From assembly GCF_022376445.1 (NCBI RefSeq), contig NW_025955044.1, positions 104,723 to 168,722 of the forward strand: a DNA stretch of 64,000 bases, given 5' to 3'. The notes under the pieces are model-generated. The model was not told where the DNA came from and searched no databases. It saw only the letters and a list, made by a program, of their open reading frames with translations. The translations under genes were made by a program, and so were the position numbers. This stretch comes from Fomitopsis serialis. Lineage: Eukaryota > Basidiomycota > Agaricomycetes > Polyporales > Fomitopsidaceae. The number at the start of each line of letters is the position of its first letter. Within the stretch, counting starts at the first letter, position 1. Positions 48,385 through 59,687 of the stretch are shown here, piece after piece.

Positions 48385-49695
48385 CATCAGGGAAAACCGC
48401 CTATTTCCCAAAGCACTTTCATAGTTTTGACGAGCATAAAAAGTGTTTACAAGAGTCCCAATTGGCCTCGAGTGCGCGGAGCAAACTCAACCACTTTCCA
48501 ACACAAGTTCGCTAATTGGGAGATTGATGCACGGAAAAGAAGCACTTGAAATCACCAATGAGATAATGGAAGCACTTGTAAGAATTCCAATTAGACGCCC
48601 AGAAACCGAGGAGCTCGTCTTAGGAGCATTTGTGACTACTCTCTAGCCGTTGAGAGTGCTTTCAAATATTAACAACCGGTTACTAGTTCTCTAAGATGCT
48701 TATTAATGCCTTCAGATGCACTCAGAGGGGATGACAGTGATCGTAAAAATCGTATTCGGCATTGTACAGTCATGATACAACAATAGAACACATCCAGCTG
48801 CTGAGCGTACAGAAGAGAGGTATTGTGGCTGGAGGGATGGCTGTCAACGATACAAATGGAGACGTGGGGGCGGCGACAAGGGCAAGGTATGAGACGACCA
48901 GAATGGCCGCGAAGATGAAATATTTACGGCCGACCAGCGAGGTCGGGACATCAGCGTAGTCTTACACCACCTGTTGATGATGCTGCCTTGAGCTGAGTCA
49001 ATAGCAGACCAACCTAGTATCATGCGCACCTCTGAGTGTGCTGTCCATGCCTCCTCTTCCATCATCCTCATGCTGATGGCTGGCTCTGGGTGCTCGACGA
49101 CGGGCCGGCCTCTCCACCAGTGTTCTCAGACGACAGGCCCGCGGTTTTCATCCACCGAGAGGACAGACGATCCATGTCGAGGTTGAGGTTAATAGTGGCG
49201 CGCTGTCCTTCCGAGTCGGTCACCTCGAGTTCAGGCTCCGCGATCCTCGCAACAGTTCTGACCCACGGACCCCTTCAGTAGTTCAAGTATTTGGACGAAC
49301 TTATTGAGCTTACCGTATGCAGTTGACCAGAGAGTTGTTCATGGATTTGACTAACTCGCTAATCCCCTTGTTGAAACTGGGATTCTTCGGATCAGCAAAC
49401 CGGCGAAGCATGTCGATACCGGCTCTGAAGCGGTCGTGCCTGCAGATAAAATCATCAATATCAACTTTGGAAAATTGAAGCAACGCCAGGCCCAACACAC
49501 TCCGGCGCGTATGTCTTCTCGTCGAAGTTGATGGTGATGTTACCCTTGAGGGCCTCCTCCAGAGTCACCAGTATCTGACAACATATAGATCAGATATTCA
49601 CCGTGCATTCTGTAGAGCACTTGGTTACTCACCGCGCTGCACACAAGAGCAATCATGTTGCTCGACAGAGGAACCTTGTTGATATCGAATATTTC
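48385..49695. mobile_element. truncated copy of the DUF6532 element
   Basis: The left end CATCAGGGAAAACCGCC matches the element start at 60386. Through 49690 the sequence follows 60386-61705 at clear similarity, with many substitutions and small indels. It then breaks off in the middle of the coding region (after the codons for MIALVC and NKVPLSS) and meets another CATCAGGAAAAACACC terminus at 49706. It carries only the C-terminal exons of the element's gene. Confidence 0.7.
49060..49690 (-). pseudogene. DUF6532 gene, C-terminal fragment
   Basis: Contains CRHDRFRAGIDMLRRFADP and SFNKGISELVKSMNNSLVN, plus the preceding exon coding ILVTLEEALKGNITINFDE. These correspond to the same exons in the gene at 61088-63864. 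Everything upstream has been lost at the 49690 break. Confidence 0.75.
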
Positions 49696-49705
49696 ACGGT
49701 GCTCA

Positions 49706-50663
49706 CATCAGGAAAAACACCTTTGCCGCCCAAGCAATTGGAGATTTCCCATAGTGCCCGCCAAGCCTTCGAAGGCTCCAAAAGCTCTCAAAGTAATTTC
49801 TGCGCGGTATTGACAAAGCGGATGTGGTCTCAAGTAGTAGTCATATGTCTTAACCTATTTTATGACGTGAATACTCTTGAGAGTGATCCTTGCATTCCTG
49901 CCTTTAATTGCTGGTTCATGCTGGTACAGACCCATCGGACTCAAAAGCTTGTCAAATAAACCCAGAGAATTGCTGGACTATTACATTGGAGTCACTGGGA
50001 TTAACACGTAGGTAGGAACGGGGATTGTGGCCAGCAGGGCCAGCAAGTAAGGTGGGTGCAATGTTTTTTACCTCGACCCCCGTAGCCAATCCCGGCAGAT
50101 GTACTACCTACTTCCTGCCGTACCAACTTGAACGCCCTTTCGCACTCTTGCCCCGACCGGTTTACTACTCGCTTTCAGCACCACGCGTCGCGCCTCCTCT
50201 CTACCAACCGATTGAACTAGTACTTGGCACGTACTCTGTGCCGCCAACGGCGGGAAGCTGCTCCTACCCTGCCGGGCGGTCTGGTACGTCCAGTCCGTGT
50301 TCCAGATTTGTTCTATTAGTACCCAATGAGCATGAGCATAGCGAACTTGAAGACGACTCCAGCGGGTGCGTACGCACGCAACTCAGGCCCACAAGTTCAA
50401 ATTCAACATCTACGCACCTGACAAGCCTCAGTAGTGATCAGTTGATATGATTCTCAATATATTTCATTGACTCACTTTCTAATGTCCTGGCTGAATGGCG
50501 CAAGATCTGAGCGGCAGTCTGACAGCAGCCTTTGCAAGTACACATTGAGTATCATTCAAACCGGACTAACTAATAGTACATGATCAATTCGCAGCCCTCT
50601 CAGTGACCCCCCATATTCCGTAGTACCGCATACACCGGCATCCCCATTACCTGATACTAACAC
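49706..50663. other. CATCAGGAAA element end and intergenic DNA
   Basis: Starts with an element-like terminus (CATCAGGAAAAACACC) and a hairpin AAGCCTTCGAAGGCT at about 49770. The remainder to 50.66 kb, including an open frame at 50025-50450, is not recognised. Confidence 0.35.
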
Positions 50664-51580
50664 CTACTCTACGTCCTCCTCCCCATCCCACTTCACTTCC
50701 TCCACCGTACAGCCCACCTCGCCCAGCACCGGACGCACGGCCGCGAGCCGACGTTGCGAGCCCCACCACTGCCCCTCGACATGCCAATCAGCGCGTATGA
50801 GCTGACGGCGCTGCGGCATGTCCACCGGCCACAGGAACTCGAGGTCCATGATGTTCCTCTTCATCGAACACATGGGCTTCAAGGGTTGAATGCCGAGTGA
50901 GTGCTCGGCGGCGTCCTCGACGATGGTGAGGGTTGAGTCCTTGAAGACGGGGATGTAGGTGAGGGGGAGCGGCAGACGGAAGGAGGTGGAGCCGGGAGCG
51001 CGGTGTACGGACGCAGGACGGAACTTCCCCAGTTTGACGTCGAAGAGTTCGAATGTCGCAAGTTTCCGGAAATGATTCTTCTTGTACTTGTTGTACGCAC
51101 CGATCACCTGCATGGCGATCGGCTGGTTGAAGGAAAGCTCAATCTCCCCGTTGTACAAGTCCCACACAAGGGGCAACACCATAGGGGGGTATGCATCCTG
51201 AGCCTTGTAAGCGGTTGCCCAGCATTCAGAACACTTATTAGCACTCACCAAGGTATAGACCAGCGTCTCCACTATGACCTTCATAGGTACAATCATCCTC
51301 CGCCCCGGCGCGCCGTGAGGAACCATCGGCCTCGGTACCACCTCGTCAGGCGTGTTCCGAGGATCCCGCAACCACTCCTCCATGAACCCGAGCAGAATCC
51401 ATCCGCCCAGCCTAGCGGGTGGATCAAGAATGTCCATTAGGCTGCGGACGTACAGCAGCGTGTTGTCGTCTATCTGCACCGCCGATAGCGTTGCAGGGCA
51501 GACCGAGGTGTCGTGCACCATACACTGGGTGATAGACGTCGCAAAAAGAACGGATGACAGACGAATGCATCGCACTCACA
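50664..51580 (-). CDS. hypothetical protein, 5' end disrupted by Plavaka insertion
   Basis: Exon 2 (51524-50664, 287 codons with the stop) is fully open and joins through a 55-bp GT-AG intron (51579-51525) to an upstream exon ending GELFDY at 51580. That exon can be read up to the Plavaka border at about 51830. The protein has CMVHDTSVCPATLSAVQID, LGGWILLGFMEEWLRDP, NKCSECWATAYKA and a C-terminal WPVDMPQRRQLIRADWH; no domain is recognised. The only available starts lie in or beside the Plavaka terminal repeat, so the original 5' end was probably separated by that insertion. Confidence 0.45.
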
Positions 51581-51830
51581 TAATCAAACAGTTCTCCAAG
51601 CCTCTTACGCTCCAGACAGACGATGGTGCTGCGGTAGATCTGGCGGGTTGAGCGGTCGCACGGGGCCGAGTTGCGGACGGCACTATCAACGTTGGCAGGA
51701 CACGCGAGAGAAGGTGGAGGACACGGGGATCGTAGACCGGCATCTTGACAGAGGAAACGAGCAATCGAGGGTAGAGTTGAGCGTTGGAAGAGTCGTTGTA
51801 GTGAGCAAAAGCCACAGCGTGGCTGCGTGA

Positions 51831-54800
51831 GAAGTTGAGTTGGCGCTTTAGCGCTCACAACTGCTCACACGGCTCTCTGAACGCTTTGAGAGCTCTTGAA
51901 GCGCTCAGTATTTCGCAACGCGCTGCTTGTGTGCTCGCCCTGTTTGAATATAAAATTCGTTTACCATTGCCCTACCATACTGTCTGGTACGCGTACATAC
52001 TGCCCCAATTATTAACGTGAAAGCTATTGGCCTTGTCCAATACATTGTCAGAGGTCCAGTCTCCCGGAACAATACTTTGCGACCCAACGGGAAACGTAGG
52101 GATGAGCTGACAGGACTGACGAATTTGAGATAAAGGGATGATTTTCCCTTGAGGCATACCATCTGATCTTGGAGGTGGCTTGCTCACGGAGTACATGAGG
52201 TGCGTAGGATCCGGGGCCCGGGAAAATCGAGCATACCATTCCACGTATGCGAGGGGCTCTTGCGGCCACCATGCGGGCGCGCCTCCACCTCCGCGCGATA
52301 CTGGTAGAGTCTGGGGTAATTTGAAGACCACCTTGACTCTGGCTGCCCTTGTGCCTGTGTTTGTAGTGAGCTGGTTGTTCATCTTAGTAAAACACAGAAT
52401 TCCACATACCTCTGACACCAGTCGATTCCGCCTCGTCATTGTCAAGCAGAATGACGGTGTCGAACCGACTCTTTCTCCCCTTCGCGGAGGACCCAGGAAT
52501 CGCCTTCACCACGTCGACCTCAACCTTCCCATCCGACAACTCACAAGGCGTGAACTGAAACTTGTGATAAACGTCCACCCGGTCGATGGGCAGCCACGTT
52601 CGAGAGAGCTCGCGGCGCGTGAGACGAAGTTCTGGCGGTTGAAGGTCATTCAGGTAATGGGCCAAGGCCGTCGTGAATCCGGGAGCGTTGTGTTGCTCTT
52701 GGACCCGGCCAGGATCCCGCTGCGGCGCCGGAGGGTACTTGGCGATCTTGATGGTATTCCCAACATTGACAACCTCTTCTCGACCTGCGCCCGCCTCTGT
52801 GATAGTATCCGTGGATGGGCCATCTCCACCTTCTTCAGGGTCGTCTGAACCGTCGCCATCCAGCTCCGCCAAACGCTCCTTCTGGAACGCTTCATACAGC
52901 GCCATCTTCTCCCGCCGCGAGATCCACCTCATCATTTGAGGGAATTCATCTCGGTGATTCGAGGCGCGCCACGCTTTCTTCGCAAAGTCAATGTGGAGGC
53001 GCTCGAACATTTCTGTATTGTAATTGTCAGTGGTGCCGAACTGACGGATAGAACTGACGTAGTGGAGAAGGGAGTGTAGTTTGGGAATGTTCAGGTGGTC
53101 GCGGATCTCGAGGGTGATGAGGACGTGCTTGTGTTGGTGGAATGTCTTCAATGCGTCTTCCATGTACCGTAGCGTAGTATCGTCGTGAGTGGGATATTGA
53201 GCTAGATAAATGAAATCCAGCAGCGAGCGGAAAGCCAGCATGACGGCCTTAGGGATCTTGCCTATGAGACAGCCCAGCAGGATGCGGGCCATCTCCTTCC
53301 GCTCTTTACCGGATACCTGGGCGAGCGACGATATGCCGTGTTTGAAGTGACGTATGCCGAATGCCGGCGGAAGGCAGCGAAGACGACGATCCAGCTCCTT
53401 TGGTCCCAGCAAATCTTGGCACCATGATAGGACGTGCTTGAAAACGCCCTGGTAGAGTTGATGCAGAACGTCTGGAGTGATAGAGAGGTGAATGTCGGTA
53501 TAGGGCAAGTCAGCCCAGAACGGCTTTTTCACGTTACCGCTGATGTCCTGCTCCATGCAGCTCGCATCAGCAGCTGCAGCGTTACGGCTCGTCCTGAAGG
53601 CTTCTGAGATGACTTGCGCAGTCCTTTCCGATGTACGAGGCTGGGCCGGTACGGGGTCCCCCAGTTTGTCGGCGGGACAATCGCATTTGGGGCACGTCCC
53701 GTACTTTGAGCAAGTCACAAGGCACTGCTCTGGGAAGTCGGCGACGTATGCCGCAAGAATGGGATGGACGCGCCGTACACAACCGTCGCCTCCAGTGACC
53801 TCCATGCCATCCACACCGGCTTGCATAAGCGGTTTGAGGATGACGCGCATTGCGGCGTGGAAGAGCCTTTGCGCCCTCGACTTCCGCTCGCGTTTCGTGA
53901 TCTTCTCCTTGTCGATTTTTGACACCGGAAGGTATCCTAGTAGAATACACGCATGTTGAGAGGGCTTGCGGCGAATGGCACGAGGGATGTTGCCGAGGGT
54001 GAGGTAAACAGGATATGCTGACTTGTTTCCCGAGAACTGGGTCAGCTGCGTTTTGTCCGTAGATATGATCACGGGCGCAACAGCCGCACCCTCGGGCAGC
54101 AGTTCCTAGGACACATTTTTAATTACGCGTACCAAGTTCTAATCTGTAAAGCGGACGAACCTGTACTGCGTTCCACCACAAGCCCGTCCACATTTCCGTG
54201 AAGATCCGTTTTGTCCGGGACCTGTCGGCGAACACTCGTCTCGGGCGATACACAATGTGCTTCGCATATGAAGGGTTGCCGAGGAGGGCCTTTATTGCCT
54301 CCAGTATGTCGCGGTAACGAACGAGGTGGGCCTCATCAGGTCTGTCGGGGAATGTAAGGGAGGAGGTGTTCCATGATGCCCGGTCGGGAATACCGTCGAC
54401 CTTCATGAAGAGCTCCCGAACATCTTTGAAGGTGAGCCCAAGCTTCTCAACTACCTGTGAGGCGTGCATCAGTGTCAGATAGTACCAGTTTAGAAGTATA
54501 AAACCACTCACCCCAGGTATGCTCAAGAATCTGTTCAAGGACTTCTGCCCTACATCCTCGCTGATTATCCACTTAGCCACGCGCCAGTCGAGCTCAGACG
54601 CAAATGGTCTCCATACTGCGTTACCGTCACACTCGTTTGGGGGCCTGTCTTCATCATCCACGTCCATTCTCTCGTCCGCCTCCGGCCCATCTGCATTGTC
54701 CACGTCCATCGGCTCGTCCTCATCCTCTTCTGCGAAATACGCCCTCCATGTTTCCACGATGGTCGGCTCCATGCGTATGACTCTCCCGGCCAGAGGGTCC

Positions 54801-55428
54801 TCTTCTTCGACTCTAGTATCCTCGTCGTCGTCCAGAGCAGGCACGGTTGGAACACGTAAAGGCGGGGGAGCCGGACGTGGGGCAGACGAAGAGGATGATG
54901 CTTCATTCTGGTTGCCAATGCTGGAGTTATCCACAGGCACAGGAAGGTCGAACCTGAAGAGATCCCTATTTTCCAACACGTCGCGAAAGTCGTCCCAGGT
55001 ACCGTCCTCCTCGTCTTCTCTGGCCGCAACTTCCTCGACAATTTCCGCAACCGCTATCTCACCGAGCTCTCGATTTTTTCCTTTATTATACCACTTACAC
55101 GATCGCGCACTTGACAGGTGCGCTGCAAGACCTTGAGGCGTCTTGAGCACCTTGTCGCAAGCCGGACATGTGCGGTCATCTGCGTCACCGGGACGGACGT
55201 ATGGCAACCCAGATGCTCTGCCCCTCATCGCAAAATATAGCACTGAAAATTCCATTAGCGCGTCCATAGAGTCGTCAAAAAATGAGGTATTCTCACCTGC
55301 AGTAGTTGACTGGGGACAGCAACTGGGGATAGCGAAATGGTGGGTCGTACCAGCTTGAAAGCGCTTTGACGGCTTGGGAACTTCTGTGAACGGTGTCCCG
55401 CGCCTACGCGCGTCAACTCAATTTCTTA
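51831..55428 (-). mobile_element. Plavaka (CACTA-superfamily) transposon
   Basis: The ends are imperfect inverted repeats. Left AAGTTGAGTTGGCGCTTTAG (51832 on) pairs with the reverse complement of the right end, AAATTGAGTTGACGCGCGTA (ending 55427). Subterminal blocks containing GCTCACA/GTTCACA and TGAAGCGCT/TCAAGCTGG follow. Flanks GTGAG and ATGAG may be a worn target duplication. Between them lies one complete transposase gene. About 3.6 kb long. Confidence 0.75.
51972..55267 (-). CDS. Plavaka transposase
   Basis: Four exons (55267-54512, 54454-54161, 54105-52410, 52354-51972) join in phase to 1042 residues with no stop. Near the N-terminus CPACDKVLKTPQGLAAHLSS is the family zinc-finger, followed by a long acidic linker. 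The hallmark WWNAVQ...VIISTDKTQLTQFSGNKSA, then YPVYLTLGNIPRAIRRKPS, gives the first catalytic Asp region of the RNase-H fold. TCSKYGTCPKCDCP and DLPYTDIHLSITPDVLHQLYQ follow with the next acidic residues, and KLHSLLHYVSSIRQFGTTDNYNTE with the last. The C-terminal exon reads VKVVFKLPQTLPV, LAYVEWYARF and IPLSQIRQSCQLIP. The first intron is 57 bp and in frame, so its retention would not break the protein. The copy looks coding-competent. Confidence 0.9.
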
Positions 55429-55436
55429 TGAGGTAA

Positions 55437-56091
55437 AGTTGATCGCTTGCAACGTTCAGTCTCTCACACGCATCCGCGTATCTTCACTCTCTGCTCTCAC
55501 CATCTGGTATCCTTGGGTTAAGTGTCTGTGAGTGCGCTGTAGAACTGGTGTCAATACTCACAATGTTTCAGATTATCCTCATAAGTGCGTGGCCATTCTG
55601 TACAGTCATCTACACCGTACTTATGCTGAGGGGTTTTATAATTCTAGTTGCGGTACAATGTGTCCGCCGTTTGATATTCATCACTACGGCACGTCCGCAT
55701 CTACGTCGAACCAAGCTTGTGAGTGAAATCGTCGTTTTCATTCATACAAGGTGGATGTACTTACTGGCGCTTAGCTGTCCTAAAATGGATTTTGGCAGGC
55801 GCGTTGCCGATGTCCGTTTTAGGCAAGATCCCTTCGATTCCCGCCTCGCCGGGTCAGGGCATTCGTAAAGTGCGTGTTACAAAATATGTGATGCGGTAGG
55901 TTTACAGTTGTAAGTGATGTCTCATAAGTCTGCAACCGCCAGTCGTGGAAAATAGACCCAGTCAAGTGGGGAGCGAAGTTCAGTTCAGTGTAGGTGAGCA
56001 AACGGTGAAGTTGTGGCTTGTTTTCCAATTCACATGCAACGGTAGCTTACGAAGGCACTGCCCGGCCGTTATTACCTCTTGATACTACGCC
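55437..56091. other. intergenic, no recognised gene
   Basis: A hydrophobic plus-strand frame at 55548-55700 (many I, L, V) is seen but cannot be assigned. Confidence 0.35.
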
Positions 56092-57783
56092 ATGCCGTTG
56101 AATCGCTACCTCTCAATCAGCTCCGTTGACACGGGAAGGACCGATACGTCCTCAACTCACAGTCTGGACGGCGGTCATGGTTCCGACGTCGAACTCTCGG
56201 ACAGCGACCAGGAGTCCGCGCCACCCGCAACCCCTACCGAAGACTCTGCGCCCCCTAGCATCGCGACCCACTATTCGCCCGGGAATTCATTCAGTGAGCG
56301 TGTGCGCTCGTCTATGCCTGTCGCAGTGAAGCTGCTAGATCAACCGGAGGACCCGTCGCGCATCAAAGAGCAGACCAACCCGTTCATGGCTCTCTTGCCC
56401 CGGACTTGCCCCTCTGAGGAAGATCACCAGCTTACGTCGCGTTTCTTCGAAGAGATTTGGACGCTGTGGCGGAAGTGGGTGGAAGCTGGACGCGATGGAT
56501 TCATTTTGCAGGTAAGGTCTTGCGAACTGCCGGAGAGGATTCGTATTAATGTTCTCTACATATCAGGAGATCTTCGACATCGAGGAACAGGAATTCTGGG
56601 GATTGCAGAGCAAGCTGGAGGAGAGTTGGGAGTGGGATGTGAGAGGGGAATTAGCGAAGTACGTTGCATTCCTGCGAACCATCAAGTGAGTACCATAGAA
56701 TACCGTTCGCACCACGAGCCACAAAGCTTATGCGCTTCAGCATCGACTACTGGCCGCAAGAAGGCAAACTCGTCGCTCAAACGCCAACGTTCAGTGAGGA
56801 CTTCACGTTCGACTTCCTCACAGACATGGCCTCGAAGTTTCGCGAGACCATTGTCACGTTCTCGGACGCGCGGCCGTGCGTCGCCTACAAGATGGTGATC
56901 AAGACGCCAGAAGTACAGTTCTCCCTGCGCCACAGCTCAATCGTGAAGGATATGAACTTGGTTCCGGGAACAGGCCAAGAGATCTTCTTCGCGCTTGTGA
57001 CCCACACACGGGCGGAATTCCTCTATCAGACGCGAAAGGTATGTTAGTATCTTTTCTTACTTATTCAGACATCATCTCATGCTGCAAGCAGATAGCGGCT
57101 GCTTTGCCCTCAATGAATGCCCTGCAAGGCTTCGTCGTCGCTCTGGCTGGCCCAGCGGATGCGATGACGCCCGATCAAGTCCTCTACTGTGGCGGTCGTT
57201 CACCGCCGGGTGGTGGGCCAGTGGGGATGGAGGCGTGTCTGGCCATGTACCAGGTCAACGAGTTCATCGATTTTCAGGAGTGTGTGCGAGGCGCGGGGAG
57301 CTTGGAGGACTGGGAGACCCAGGGGCCGAGGTTCATGGTGAGTCAACGTCCCAAATATATTGTGATGTATCTAATTATCAATAAACAACATCACAGCGAC
57401 TGCTCCGACGTGGAATTCCTCCTCAGACAGCCCCTCCTGACGGCAATCGATTCTTAGAAGGGCGCCTCACAGACATCATCTACGCACACGCTATGAGGAT
57501 CGCCGAGCCCTCCCCCATCGGGCCGTTGCGGCAAGACGGCCACAGTCGCACGGACCCCGACGAGTTGAAGGGCGTCAGTCACGACCGATACGTGGACAAG
57601 GACTTGCTGGGAGAGGTTTGCGAGGGCTCAGGGGACAAGGCCATTCGGTGGTTGCAGCGCGTTCTGTACCACAAGTTGGCGGCGATCGTTTGTCAGCGAG
57701 AAGGTCAAGGTAGGGGCTTCCTTCTGAAGGGATCCCTTCCCTATTGTGACAAGGGCGAGTACCGCAACAACTTGTTCGTCTGA
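56092..57783 (+). CDS. unrecognised multi-exon gene A
   Basis: Exon 1 (56092-56511) codes a Ser/Asp-rich N-terminus, then VAVKLLDQPEDPSRIKEQTN and FFEEIWTLWRKWVEAGRDGF. Exon 2 (56567-56685) gives EIFDIEEQEFWGLQSKLEES. Exon 3 (about 56746-57042) gives MRFSIDYWPQEGKLVAQTP and PEVQFSLRHSSIVKDMNLVP. Exon 4 (about 57090-57337) has LPSMNALQGFVVALAGPADA. The last exon (57399-57783) has GRLTDIIYAHAMRIAEPSPI, ending RNNLFV. All except the exon 2/3 join are in phase; that join is off by one base, so either the splice is unusual or a one-base deletion has occurred. No domain recognised. Tandem with gene B, same strand. Confidence 0.5.
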
Positions 57784-58037
57784 CGAGGTCCCCTAGTCTC
57801 TATCATGCTGTTCCCTGTGTACCATATGGCAGAATTTCGCAATACGTTATTTGGTGACTTTGACGCGCGCTTCAACACCTGATCTTAACGCCCGATGTGC
57901 ACGCGCGTGCAGCTTGAATGCGGCGCTGTGGGAAGTAATTGAGAGAGAAGGTAGGAAGCAAGAAGGATCTCAGGTGAGTTCCCCAAGAAGTCAAACTGTG
58001 CCGTCAGTGACTCTCCCACACAAGGTCCGACGGTGCG

Positions 58038-59507
58038 GTGCCGCAGATCTCTTCTCGGACCAAACTCTCACTGAATCCGTCCACAGCATTCATGGCGCCT
58101 GCCCAGCACGCTCCACCGAGTTGGATGCACGATGCCATCGAGAACCTATGGCGGAGGCTCATGGACCGCCCGTTCTCGGAGATAGCGGACGTATTTGGCT
58201 ACGACATTGCAAGTGTCGTTACCGGCATAGGTGCACATCCGGCGGTGGTGCCGGATGCGTCGTTCCTCGTAGATTTCGGCTATACTTCGCATGCGCTCTG
58301 TCAAACGGAATGCGGAGTATCCCAGAGTCCTAAGGACATCATGGCCAAGGTAAGCACTCACTTGTCTATGCGGATGACTTGTATGGGACTGAGGTGCATC
58401 AGTTGGCGGACATGTGTGATCGCCAGCTGATCGCGGCATGCGGGATCTTCATCCTGCTGATGCGGGAAACCCGTGCCAATAGCGGCGGCAAGGTACCCGT
58501 CAGAGTGCCCAAAGCGTGGATGGATGCAGCAGGGAACGTCACCGATGAGGAGAGGTCGAATGCGGACGGGAGTGCCGATGAAGATTGGGGAAAATGGGAG
58601 CTCCTGGGCGCGCCTCCGAGCAGGGGACGCGCCTCAAGACAAGGCATCAACGCCCCTCTTGGGCAGCGACCTCGAGATGCGCTCACCCCAATGGTCAAGT
58701 GCTGGCCAAACCACGTCATGCCCCCCATCGCCGTTAAATCGATTGCCGTTCACGGGGCAACCCGCGGGTATGTGCTTGTCATACTCCCCCCGGAGTATCA
58801 CAAGTTTCGCCAGGCCGTGGATGAGCAGTGGGATCTCACGAGGATCCTCACGGAGTTTGTATTCATGGTAAGTAAATCATAATCTATGCTACAGTACTAA
58901 CCATGTAAGCCGGCAGGAGATTCGTCTGGACAAGGAGTCCACCGACCTGATGCCCATCGTGAGCCCACAACTCAGCCCACCCGATGCCGTGCGTCGCATC
59001 AAAGAGCACCTATCTAGGTTGTTCGTGCTCATGTACAACCTTCTGGCCGCTGTGAACGACCGGGAGGGCGATGTTCAACAAAGGGCCGCTTTACACCGCT
59101 TTCGCGGTATCAAGGAACCCGGCAATAAGGTCCTCTTGACTATCGCCAAAGAGGACCTACAGGGTTACTCGACGACCTTGCCGAGTCTTGACCCGGGGAC
59201 CCCCGCCGCCGACATGGTGCTGCACATGCAGCACAACTTCTCCTCCGCTTTCGACGTGTTTACCGACCGCCTCCCCGCGAACGCCTTGTCGTACGCTCTG
59301 TCGGGATGCCGCAAGCGCATGCGCAAGGCCGTCTTGGAAGAGCAAATGAAGGAGAAGCACGCCAGGAACAAGGAGCAGGCCAAGGCCCAGGGAAAACGCG
59401 TTCGGCCCAGGCACACGGCCAAGGCGAGTGCGAATACGAGCACGAATACAAAAGTGAAGGGGGCGGGGAATGCGAAGGCGCAGGGTAAACGGGCCGGGCG
59501 AAAGTAA
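58038..59507 (+). CDS. unrecognised multi-exon gene B
   Basis: Exons 58038-58349, 58394-58867 and 58917-59507 join in phase to 458 residues; the start could instead be the ATG at 58095. Sequence features: PSWMHDAIENLWRRLMDRPF, LADMCDRQLIAACGIFILLM, WPNHVMPPIAVKSIAVHGAT, and LPANALSYALSGCRKRMRKA, then a highly basic tail with EKHARNKEQAKAQGKRVR and repeated AKAQGKR units, suggesting nucleic-acid binding or nuclear import. No catalytic motif is recognised. It lies 255 bp after gene A and may be transcribed with it as cargo of a larger element. The frame is intact. Confidence 0.55.
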
Positions 59508-59609
59508 GAGGGCGGGCGCCACTGTGAGTAGTATCGTACGCCAAGGACATCTAGTGAAATACGTTCAATATCTGTGTACTCTACTCTCTTCCTGATGCGC
59601 TTGGGAATG

Positions 59610-59681
59610 CTCCATAAAACCGTTCAGAGAGCTTTCTGAGACTTCTCGGGCCCGAGAGCTTCAGCGCTTAACACTTCTCAC
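59610..59681 (-). repeat. orphan Plavaka-like terminal repeat
   Basis: In reverse, the sequence begins GTGAGAAGTGTTAAGCGCT and contains AGCTCTCTGAACG. These correspond to the outer GTGAGAAGTTGAG and inner GGCTCTCTGAACG of the left Plavaka end at 51826-51895. No partner is seen, so this is the right end of a second, related element or a relic. Confidence 0.5.
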
Positions 59682-59687
59682 TTTACC

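Noticed and set aside
52180..52848. 222-codon plus-strand frame opposite the Plavaka gene
   Set aside because: It is the antisense shadow of the transposase exons.
54519..55136. Serine-rich 205-codon plus-strand frame
   Set aside because: Antisense of the acidic linker of the Plavaka transposase.
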